From: Gnetum montanum | Lineage: Eukaryota; Streptophyta; Gnetopsida; Gnetales; Gnetaceae | Assembly (NCBI GenBank): GCA_015680685.1 | Contig: MNCI01026252.1 | Span: forward strand, 1-23,210 | Length of the DNA: 23,210 nt | Direction of reading: 5' to 3' | Shown: piece by piece, positions 8,681-16,832 of the stretch | How positions within the stretch are numbered: position 1 is the stretch's first letter | Layout: each line of letters opens with the position of its first letter | Translations under genes and position numbers: made by a program | The notes under the pieces: model-generated | Told to the model about the DNA's origin: nothing | Database searches by the model: none | Seen by the model: only the letters and a program-made list of their open reading frames with translations

Positions 8681-9669
8681 ATGATGGAGAGCCTTGCTGA
8701 TTGCGTGGCTATCTTGGAAGCATTGATTGGAGCCCCAACTCCTAATTCTCAATCCCTTGCAAACCAACTAGTGCTACACCATAGGAAAATCAACAAGCTA
8801 CAGCAGAGCCATGATCTGGTGTAGGGTGAACTTGAATCTCATTTGGGTGAGATCGAGGACTTGAATGCATATCTTTCATCCCTTGAGGATGATGTATCAT
8901 TGCTGAAGAAGATTATTGCAGGATCTTCACATGGGGGCGGGAACCCAGATAACTCCAAACTAAAAGTGCCAGAGCCAAAATAGTTTGGAGGAAGCTCGAA
9001 CACAAAGGAATTGAAAAACTTTCTTTGAGACATGGAGTAATACTTTTGTGCTACTCATGTTCTTGAGGACTAGAGGGTTACAATAACTAACATGTATCTC
9101 ATTGGAGATGCAAAGATCTAATGGAGGACATGGTTGAAGAATGATGTGAGTGCCAACCGCCCTTAAATCACAACATGGGAACCATTGAGAAAGGAGCTGA
9201 AGGATCAATTCCTTCCTTTGAATTCTACATGGGTGGCACGGGAATCTCTCATAAATCTAAGACACACCACTACCTTGCACGAATATGTGAAGGAATTTAG
9301 TTTGTCAATATTAGACATTAAGAATATGTTTGACAAGGATAAACTATTTAACTTCCTTTCAGGGTTGCAGTCATGGACTTAGAGCTGAGGAGGAAAAATG
9401 TGAAAGATCTTCCAACGATCATAGCCACTGTGGATGGCTTGGTTGATTATAAGTGGGGTAATTCCAGATCCTTCTCAGAGCAGAAGAAGCCCCAGGACGA
9501 GGGCAAGAAGGGAGGAAAGCAACACTAAGGTTCTAAAGATAAGAAAAAGGAGGGGGCATCCTCCAAACCAAAGGGAGATGGACCACATCGTTTGGATGCT
9601 TTATTTGTGATGGACCACATCGGGCTTATGATTGTCCATCAAGAGAGAGGCTTGTGATCCTTAGACTTT
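8681..9669 (+). pseudogene. gag: gag of element C (capsid and zinc knuckle)
   Basis: Start ATG 8681, 24 bp after the LTR. The N-terminal part is predicted helical (IEDLNAYLSSLEDD). The Ty3-type capsid region follows: KVPEPK then FGGS, KELKNFL, MEQYF, MYLIGDAKI.WR, LRKELKDQFLP, RESLINLRHT and YVKEFSLSILDI. A basic linker runs at 9480-9575. A zinc knuckle at 9597-9635 reads C-F-I-C-DGP-H-RAYD-C (CX2CX3HX4C). Frames change near 9370 and again near 9590. About ten stops occur, several at former Gln or Trp codons. Gag forms the cytoplasmic particle that packages element RNA. The reading continues into PR in the same final frame, so gag and pol were probably one polyprotein. Confidence 0.85.
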
Positions 9670-9789
9670 AGGAGGAATTTGATGGAGATGGCAGTAACTT
9701 GAGGTGTAACCTATTACAGTTGCTAAACACCCTTGCTTGCTAGAAGTCTAGCCAACCCAACAAGCTGATGTTCATTCAGGTTTTCCTCA

Positions 9790-10148
9790 GTAGAAAAAAG
9801 ATGACGAAAATGTTGGATATGGGAGTGACGAACAAATTTATGTCCTAGTGTTTGGTGGAGGAACTTGGCTTGACCATTGCCAAGAGCCAGAGCAAGGTGA
9901 AGGCTATGAACTTAGGGGCACAACTAGTACATGGTGTGATCTCCTCTCCTCTAAGAGTTGGCCTATGGGAGGAAAATTGTAATTTTGTGGTCATTTCTTT
10001 AGACAACTTTGAATTAATTTTGGGGGTTGAATTCTTTGTAAGGGCCAAAGATTTAGTGGCATCACACTTGGGAAGAATGCTAATTACTAATGAAAGGAAA
10101 CCCAACTTCATCTCCATCAAATGTAAAGGGCCTAAACTAATGTTTTAA
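9790..10148 (+). pseudogene. Retropepsin-like protease domain of element C
   Basis: The active-site region reads MLDMGVTNKFMS at 9810-9845, where the family has L-D-T-G-A-T-H-N-F: the catalytic triplet is D-M-G (9816-9824), one C-to-T change from D-T-G. It continues through LVEELGL and LGVEFFVRAKDLVASH, the usual DxILGMxWL-like segment with changes, to TAA 10146-10148. In the working element it cleaved the gag-pol polyprotein. The Thr-to-Met change in the active site should inactivate it. Confidence 0.75.
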
Positions 10149-10221
10149 TCAGTAGCTTAAACATATATGGGGGTGAAAAGGGGTGAAGTCATTTTGCTAG
10201 CTACCTTGGTGGAGATCAAGG

Positions 10222-10991
10222 AGAACTAGATAGTGGAAGTACCTAATTATGTAAGGGATCTACTAACAGAATTTATAGATGTGATCCCACTTGAGCTACT
10301 GAAGGTCTTACCTTCCATGAGAAAGGTAGACCATTAGATAGAGTTGAAACCAGGGGTGAGAGCACCCATGAGTGTTCCTTATTATATGTCCCCCATGGAG
10401 CTTGTTGAGTTGCACAATCAATTGGATGAGCTGTTGGAGGCTAGCTACCTTCAACCTTCGAAGGCACCGTATGAAGCATTGGTGCTCTTCCAGAAGAAGT
10501 AGGATGGAATCCTATGAATGTGCATGGATTACAAATCACTGAACAAGATCACCATAAAAAATAAGTACCCAGTGCCAAATGTGGTAGACTTGTTTGATTG
10601 TTTGGCAAAAGTAAGGTATTTTACCAAACTAGATTTGAGGTTTGGGTATTGACAAGTGCACATCGCTATTAGGGATGAAGCAAAAATAGCGTGTGTAACT
10701 CGTTATGGCTCTTTTGAGTTTTTGGTGATGCCCTTTGGTCTCACCAATGCCTCTGCCACATTTTTCAATTTGATGAATGATGTGCTATATGATTTCCTAA
10801 ATAGATCAGTGGTGGTCTATCTAGATGATATTTTTGTGTATAGAAAGAGTTTGGAGGCTCACGTAGACTACTTGAGGCAAGTTTTCTCAAGGTTGAAAGA
10901 AAACCAATTGTATGTAAAAAAAGAAAAATGTGAATTTGGTGTTCAGGAGATCTTATTCATAGGTCATCGAATATCACAAGAGAAGATCTAG
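10222..10991 (+). pseudogene. Reverse transcriptase domain of element C
   Basis: Ty3/gypsy RT in one frame with few stops. In order: EFIDVIPLELLK, the PMELVEL linker, LEASYLQPSKAPY (fingers), MCMDYKSLNK (block 2), YFTKLDLRFGY (motif A with catalytic Asp), TRYGSFEFLVMPFGLTNASA (motif B region), VVVYLDDIFVY (motif C, YLDD at 10818-10829, both Asp present) and FIGHRIS. The region 10656-10991 is open for 111 codons, the best-preserved coding stretch in C. RT copies element RNA into cDNA in the particle. Confidence 0.92.
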
Positions 10992-11590
10992 ATAGATGAC
11001 TAGAAGGTAAAGGCGATTGTGAAGTAGCCTACTCCAAAGAAGGTGCCTAAGTTGTGGTCCTTTTTAGGACTTGCAAACTACTATCAGTGGTTCATTGAGG
11101 GCTACACAAGGAAGGTAGCCCCCTTGACCAATCTACATAAGAAGAACCAAATATGGGTTTGGTCAGAGGCCTATGAGAAGGCCTTTCAATGAATTAAGAA
11201 AGCTGTGACATTAGAACCAGTGCTACGGTTGCCTAATTTTAAAGTTCCCTTTGAACTTTATACTGATGCATCTGATTGAGCAATTGGTGGAGTCTTGGTC
11301 TAAGAGGAACATCTATGAGAGTAGGAAGCTGAAGGATGCAAAGCTCAAAAAAAGAAAATGACGGTAGTGGTGCACTGCTTGAATAGTTGGAGGCATTACC
11401 TATTAGGAATGAAGTTCATGGTGGTCACAAAAAATGTGGCCAATACTTACTTCAAAACCTAGAAAAAGTTCTCCCCAAAGCAAGCAAGGTGGTAGGAGTA
11501 CCTTGCAGAATTTGACTTCGATTAGGTTCATCGACCTAGGTAGGAGAACTAGGTAATGGATGTGCTAAGTCAAAAGGAATATAGGCCTAT
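10992..11590 (+). pseudogene. RT connection and RNase H domain of element C
   Basis: LWSFLGLANYYQWFIEGYTR and the VAPLTNLHKK stretch are the RT thumb/connection. RNase H follows with FELYTDASD (11254-11280; first catalytic Asp in YTDAS), AIGGVLV, an HCLNSWRHYLLGMKF block and a VLSQKEY-like end. About twelve stops lie in this stretch. RNase H removes the RNA strand during cDNA synthesis. Confidence 0.8.
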
Positions 11591-11689
11591 GTAGCAACGT
11601 TGATGATAGCTCACTTGAACTTCATTGATAGAGTGAAAGAAGCTATGAAAGCAGAGACAACCTATTGTTAGCTTTGACAACAGGTGTAA

Positions 11690-12800
11690 GAGGGATTTGT
11701 ATAGAAGTATCGGCTTGAGGCTGATCTTTTGTATGCTCGGGATAACAAGCTATATGTTCCCAAGGATGGGGGACTATGGCGTGAACTCATGAGGGAAACT
11801 CATAATACCCAATGGACTGAACACCCAGGGGTGAAGAGAATGTTAGCTCATCTATCTTGAGGCTACTTTTGGCCCAAGATGGAAGAGGATGTCGAATTAT
11901 ATGTGAGAACCTATCTAGTGTGTTAGCTAGATAAGACAAAGAAGAAGAAGTAGGTTGGGCTTCTTCAACCTCTCCCAATCTCAAAAAGACCATGGAAGTG
12001 TGTTTCCCTAGACTTTATCACGGGCTTTCCACAGGTGGATGGGAAGGCATCAATATTGGTTATGGTAGATCGGTTCTCAAAATATGTTGTGTTTATAGCA
12101 ACACCTCAAGCGTGCGCTACAAAAACAACTGCTGAACTCTTCTTTTGACATGTTGTAAAGGTATTCAAGATACCTTGGGATATTGTAAGTGACCGGGATG
12201 CACGGTTCACAGGGAAGTTCTGGGTGATGTTTTTCTCTTTGATGAGCTCAGAATTAAAATTTTTCACAGCCAACCATCCCAAGATGGATGGGTAGACTAA
12301 GCAAGTGAATGCTTTGGTTGAAGAGCATCTTTGCCACTTTGTAATTGCAAGTCAATGAAATTGGGTTGCATTGTTGGATACCACTCAATTCTACTATAAC
12401 TTGCATCAAATTTCTTCAATGGGATTGTGTTCTACAGAGTTGATCTTTGGGCATCAGCCCATAACACCATTGGAGGTGGCAAGATCAGAGTCACAAGGGA
12501 AATGCCCAACAGCATATCACTTTGCATGCGAGAAGTAGGAATTGTATGAGCACGCTTAGGATAACTTAGCCAAGGCCTAGAGGTGCATGAAGAAGTATGT
12601 CAATTAGAATTGAAGGTTAGTCGAGTACAATAAAAGGGATAATGTCTTGTTGAAACTTACTCCCCAAATCTAGAAGAAGGTTACCAATAAATGGTACCAC
12701 AAAGGCCTTCTCCAAAGGTATGATGGACCATTTGAGGTTGTGAAGAGAGTAGGCAATGTGGCCTATCGATTAAAACTACCAGAGTAGATGAAAATCCATC
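11690..12800 (+). pseudogene. Integrase of element C
   Basis: N-terminal zinc domain: HPGVKRMLAH supplies the His pair, but the first Cys of the CxxC is Tyr (codon 11912-11914) and only the second Cys (11921) remains. Catalytic core: SLDFITGFP with Asp at 12011-12013 and SDRDARFTGKFW with Asp at 12191-12193. Thirty-six residues on, the catalytic Glu of the usual TEVVN motif is Lys (AAG 12299-12301), a G-to-A change. The C-terminal part has LVEYNKRDNVLLKL, YDGPFEVVKRVGNVAYRLKL (GPF module) and IHLTFHVSFLK. Many stops occur. INT inserts the cDNA into the host genome; this copy lacks a required residue. Confidence 0.9.
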
Positions 12801-12898
12801 TGACATTTCATGTGAGCTTCCTCAAATCCTTTTATGAGGATACAAAGAGGCATCAGGTTATGAGAGCTCCTCTTGGCATTCGAAAGGAGTTTTGAAGA

Positions 12899-13066
12899 AT
12901 GGTTGAGAGGATTCTTAGCCATCACACTGATGGTGTTAGCCAAAAGAATCGACAAACCAACTACTTAGTCCAATGGAAGGGCAGTAGTGAAGAGGAAGCC
13001 ATACGAGAATGTAACGTTACCTTATGGTAGTTTGAGGAGTTAATCCATCTATACTTGGAGGGACTT
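12899..13066 (+). pseudogene. C-terminal chromodomain of element C
   Basis: VERILSHHTDG, then YLVQWKGSSEEEAI and FEELIHLYLEG: the spacing V..IL, then YLVKWKG, then E.TWE and a terminal helix is that of a chromodomain. Of the aromatic cage, the Tyr and the Trp of WKG are present, while the later T-W-E is degraded to A-I-R-E. Chromodomains fused to integrase are the mark of chromoviruses and bind histone marks to steer insertion. Confidence 0.85.
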
Positions 13067-13090
13067 TCAATGAGGATATTGGACTCATCT

Positions 13091-13104
13091 AGTGGAGGTG
13101 GGGT
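13091..13104 (+). promoter_or_regulatory. Polypurine tract of element C
   Basis: AGTGGAGGTGGGGT ends directly at the 3' LTR start and is purine except for three T. This is the plus-strand primer site. Confidence 0.85.
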
Positions 13105-13785
13105 TGTCATGACCCCTTGAGCTGCTCATACCAAGGCTCACATGCAGGCTGGCCCGAGCTACATTTGGTCCACACTTAGGATGTGGAAAGACATCTATTG
13201 GCTATAGATGAATGAAAAGTGCATGTGTGCACTCTTGGATGACATGTGTAGCAAGTGCACTAGGTAACTAGAGTTACCAAAAACAAATGAAGCCAAGTGG
13301 AATGCATGTGAGGAAGCTGCAACTGGATTTATCCAGATGTAGCACATGTAGATCTGTTACCACCAGATGAAGCTAGGTGGGAGGCATGCAAGGGGACTAT
13401 ATTTGGATTCATCTAGATGTAGCAGATGCACATCTACTATCGTCAGTTGGGGCAAAGTAGATGGAAGATAGAACTAGAAATGGATTACGTGCATACTTTG
13501 TGTTGGGTATGTAAGTAACGAATTTGTAGCATGAGTCATAAGAGCGTACTGGCCAGGCCGGGTATGCCTGCTCCTATAAATACAAAAGGTGTTGCTCACA
13601 TTGGGGAAACCTCCTGTACATGTTGTAATATACCTTTGTGTGTGAGTAAAGGTTGGGAGTTTTCCCATAAGCATGTTCCCCCTGTGCTTGAGCATCACTG
13701 AGAATCGTTGTGAGTAGTTGGCTAAGTTGGGCACTTAGCGCTATCACCTGGTGAGAAATTTTTAGCTAAGATTCACCTAGTGATA
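13105..13785 (+). repeat. 3' LTR of element C (681 bp)
   Basis: Starts TGTCATGACCCC and ends TAGTGATA. The final CA has become TA by C to T, which also weakens the terminal inverted repeat. It carries the same palindrome (13263-13278), 80-bp duplication (13290-13449) and TATAAATA (13575-13582) as the 5' LTR. Confidence 0.93.
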
Positions 13786-13790
13786 GGTAC
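13786..13790. repeat. Target-site duplication of element C, right copy
   Basis: GGTAC, identical to 7971-7975. Removing the element and one copy restores GTAGATAGGTACTATAGTG. Confidence 0.9.
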
Positions 13791-13930
13791 TATAGTGCTA
13801 ACAAATGTAAGAATTATGAAACTAAAATTTAAAACTTGGTATACTTTATGAAATATAAAGGTAAATTCAATAAAATAACCTACAATCAGTGGATGCATTA
13901 AAAAATGGCTCATACAAACATTTTGCTAAA
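13791..13930 (-). pseudogene. LINE RT upstream piece split by element C
   Basis: The minus strand just right of element C reads ..FVSTIVP, which joins IYKEK on the left side of C to give the typical start of a LINE RT domain (W..S.IVPIYKNKGD). It belongs to the same LINE copy as 7690-7975. Its border with the neighbouring LINE C-terminal piece lies somewhere in 13800-13950 and could not be fixed by eye. Confidence 0.5.
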
Positions 13931-13939
13931 ATATGTCAT

Positions 13940-15060
13940 TTTTGCCTCAATAGTTGTCATAGAACACACAAAAAAGTACATGATTATAATCTTCAAGAGC
14001 TTTTGATATATAAAATTAACACTTGTATTCCTCTCTAGGTAGGCTAATCCATCTTCCACTTTCTATTGTTAACTAAGTTTAGTAAAAAGGCTATAAACTC
14101 ACGATGGAATGTTAGTAGTAAGATAACTTACTACTAAATTGATACAATTTCATTGAATATGTTCAAAATAAATGTTTTCTTACATTCTAGATTTAACTAA
14201 AGCTTTTTCAATACATTCTATATAACTTGTCTATGATACTAAGTGTATTTGCACAATCTTTGATGAGACATTTCAATTATTTAGCCATAATATCCCATCA
14301 AAATACCATGTTTTTTTCTTTTATCTCTTCAAGGATAGCCTTAGAACACTTAGATTGTTTTATTACTAATATATATATTGGAAATAAGTAATGAATTAAC
14401 ACAACATCAAGATAACATATCACATTCTAACAACATCATGTGGTAAGGAGTATATGCATTCACTTTTAATTCAACTTGCAAAAGGATTTTTTTATTTTTT
14501 CAATAGTCTTTCAACATTTTTCACTAAGGCATAGTCTTCATAAGAGGCATCGATACAGAATAGTAGGATAAATGGTTTCTTAGAAAGAATTGGTTTTTAA
14601 GTTGCAATGAAAAAATCTCAAGGATTTAAATTTATTTCTAGAAGTATTAAAACTTTAGTATTTTTTTTGCAACATTTTTTAATGTACATATCCTAGCTAT
14701 AATTATTTATACAAAGAAGACCTCAATATTTAAAGAAAATAATTCAAAATTTTTATTCTCAAATTGAAACTTATACTTTATATTTCTAATACCTAACACA
14801 ATAATTTTAATTTTATCAATATTAACTTGCAATCTTAAAGAAAGAAAAAAACTAAACAAAACCTATAACATAGTATGTATATCCCTTTGTGATGTAGAAA
14901 TCAAAATGTAAAGTCCAATTTTGATAACATGTCTTTGATGGACTTTGTTCATCTAATCCTACCATTGATAAATGAAAACATGAAAGAAAGTAGTAAATAA
15001 TGGACATACTTAACATTAGATAACAACTACTAGTTAGAGGTAGTTAAATTCCAATAGTTA
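13940..15060 (-). pseudogene. LINE ORF2, C-terminal half (RT thumb to Cys/His tail), remnant
   Basis: Minus strand from 15060 down. A broken VKxxxxLLLSFMFSFING stretch (GVKQGCPLSP..LF block, weak) comes first, then LILISTSQRDIHTML (after the YADD box, which is itself lost), LQVNIDKIKIIVLG (14830-14789), FQFENKNFE, KY.GL with NNYS.DM (the YKYLG..W block), KFKSLRFFHCNLK, TIYPTILYRC (usual form P.ILYGCEVW), EKIKKSF, TPYHMMLLECDML (14450-14412) and, near 14040-13960, REEYKC.FYISKALEDYN then HVLFC (the C..C...H...C tail). Blocks are in the right order but spread over all three frames with many stops. LINE ORF2 performs target-primed reverse transcription; this is a fossil. Confidence 0.65.
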
Positions 15061-15535
15061 TGCTAAGATATAGAAGCCTTATGTAGCATATGCTAGTGAA
15101 ATAGAACAAAGTTAGTTTGATAACTCTAAGTCATGTAATTCATGCTAATTAATCTAAATGAAGTTAAAAAAATGATAAATAGATAAATATCAAAGAAATT
15201 TAAATGATGGAAAGTAGGGTTGTAGATAGTATTAAGTAGCCAAGCTTCATAAAATGGAACATAATGCATTAGATTATTGAAATGCTTAATTGTGATATCT
15301 ATGAAGTTGATAGGATATCCTTATTATTTTTCTATGCTACATTAAGCTTTATCAAGTACCATTATAAAGGTATACGTACTCTATTTATTACTTTATTATA
15401 TATCAATGAGTCATTGTTTTACATTACATATCAATATATATATATATATATAGGCCAAGAGGTAAAGGATTAAGGCCTACTTGTAAAATTTGGCTATCTT
15501 CTATCAAATCATATGTATCTTTGGTATATCATTTG
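15061..15535. other. AT-rich stretch without recognised gene
   Basis: No convincing protein similarity in six frames. The upstream LINE RT core may continue into the first 100 bp. It contains an (AT)n microsatellite at 15434-15452. Confidence 0.4.
15434..15452. repeat. (AT)n microsatellite
   Basis: Nineteen bases of uninterrupted AT dinucleotide. Confidence 0.9.
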
Positions 15536-15998
15536 TGATGAACAATAAAAATGCAATTTCAAAAGGGCTTAGTTGATCTTGATGTGTCAATGTTTCTTAG
15601 TTGATGAAGCCTATGTTGCATTGATGCACTTAAGTTGACATATTTGCCAAAAAATGCCTATAGATATAGTTAACTTGCTATGTTTATGTATCATTTTTGG
15701 GTCAAGTAGGCTAATTCAGACTCTGCTAGTTTATATTTATAGCTTAGAAGAGTTAGCAAGTGCTTGTAGCATGAATTTAAGTTGATTATATGGCATTTTA
15801 TTCTAGTGGCAATATACTTGGATACAATCCATGATCAACAATAAGGTTAAGATTGATTTGTGTTCACTGTAGTACTCTAACTTAACATAAAGTTTACTTT
15901 TAATGCAATTTATTTTTTGTGTACTTAGTTTAATATTCACTTTTACATTGCACATAGAATTTGACAAAATGAACAAAATGAGTTTTAAGTATACCATG
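15536..15998 (+). repeat. Possible truncated LTR of the TGATGA family
   Basis: Begins TGATGAAC. From 15800 it contains AATATACTTGGATAC, followed by an AATAAGGTTAAGATTGA stretch, paralleling GATATACTTGGATAC and the AATAAAGATCGAGATTA stretch of LTR-1 (3149-3195). It is then interrupted by element D at 15999. No polypurine tract or end is visible. It may be an older related LTR into which D jumped. Confidence 0.4.
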
Positions 15999-16104
15999 TG
16001 ATGAGAGCGGTTACTGTAGTAGTTTATTCTAATTATTAGAGTGGCAGTTTCTCTAAAATTAGAGTGGCAGTTTTTCTAATTATTATAGTAGTTGCTCCCA
16101 AGCC

Positions 16105-16112
16105 TATAAATA
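16105..16112 (+). promoter_or_regulatory. TATA box in LTR-3
   Basis: TATAAATA followed by CAGTGCCTAGG, equivalent to the box in LTR-2; the likely promoter of element D. Confidence 0.6.
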
Positions 16113-16303
16113 CAGTGCCTAGGCACACAATTTAGAGAGGAATTCTTGAGAAGAAGTCTTGGGAGGATGTCTTGGAAGGAAGTCTTTCAAGGGAATTCTT
16201 TTAGAAGTCAAGTTAGGGTATTTTCCAAGTGCCCACAGTAGGAGGTCTAAGTGTGGATGGATCTTTATTTGAGCATTGTGTACCACAGCACACCGTGTAC
16301 GAC

Positions 16304-16309
16304 AATAAA
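16304..16309 (+). terminator. AATAAA poly(A) signal in LTR-3
   Basis: AATAAA about 200 bp after the TATA box, as in LTR-2. It would act at the 3' LTR copy. Confidence 0.45.
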
Positions 16310-16697
16310 GAAAAGCTTTTGGATTCATCCTTGCAGCACTTGAGATTTGTTTTCTTGCTCATTTNTGTACGATAGGTGAGAATGGATACTGGTTATAGGA
16401 TTAGTTTAAAGCCTAGTTAATTAGTAGTTAAGTTAATTTAGTCAGTTAGTTATCTCTCTCTCTCCTCCCTTATTAGCAGCAGGACATAAAAACATAAAAG
16501 CTATAAAAATCATATGCCTCAAACTTACTTAACCATACAATCAGGACATACAAGTAAGTTTGGGAAGACAACGATCAACCAACCCATCCTTGTTCCACAA
16601 AGGCGCATAGGCACTTAGTCCTTGGAATTCAACAGAATTATGCATGAAATGCTTGTATTCATATGGTTGAGTGTAGGGGTACCTTGTCGCTCATCAT

Positions 16698-16715
16698 TTG
16701 TGCTGTTGCCAGGGA
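16698..16715 (+). promoter_or_regulatory. Primer-binding site, tRNA-Asp
   Basis: TTGTGCTGTTGCCAGGGA, one base after the LTR. The complement of the plant tRNA-Asp 3' end is TGGCGCCGTTGCCGGGGA. Fourteen of eighteen bases match, and the differences are C to T or G to A except one G to T at the second base. tRNA-Asp priming is typical of Athila elements. Confidence 0.85.
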
Positions 16716-16832
16716 CTTAGTTGTTCATGCAGTAACTAGAACATAGGAAATCATTCACATCATTGGAATGAACCCTTAGGGTTGATTGAGAAAATAATAA
16801 ACAAGAATACATTGCACACTAAATAGACAAGT

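Larger units (their letters stand above)
7976..13785 (+). mobile_element. Ty3/gypsy chromovirus, full-length but dead (element C, 5.8 kb)
   Basis: A complete LTR retrotransposon: 5-bp target duplication, 681-bp LTRs of equal length, initiator-Met primer-binding site, gag with zinc knuckle, PR, RT, RNase H and INT in Ty3/gypsy order, a C-terminal chromodomain, a polypurine tract and a 3' LTR. The frame carries dozens of stops and several frameshifts. By hand count the first 120 bp of the two LTRs differ at about 20 places, so the insertion is old. It sits inside a LINE reverse transcriptase gene. The chromodomain puts it among the chromoviruses; I do not assign a finer clade. Confidence 0.93.
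15999..16696 (+). repeat. LTR-3, 5' LTR of element D (698 bp as assembled)
   Basis: TGATGA start, TCATCA end, followed by a PBS, so it is a 5' LTR. The TATA box, R region and terminus match LTR-2. Between the shared marks GCAGCACT and GAAT.GATAC it is about 165 bp shorter than LTR-2, exactly where an N (16365) sits, so its true length is probably near 860 bp. A near-repeated AGAGTGGCAGTTT.TCTAA motif occurs at about 16038-16080. Confidence 0.88.

Noticed and set aside
8839-9208. Overlapping minus-strand ORFs
   Set aside because: Antisense to gag of element C, with no recognisable domain.
9845-10120. 91-codon minus-strand ORF
   Set aside because: Antisense to the protease of element C, which has clear similarity on the plus strand.
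15803-15997. 64-codon minus-strand ORF
   Set aside because: No domain; it lies in the LTR-like stretch before element D.
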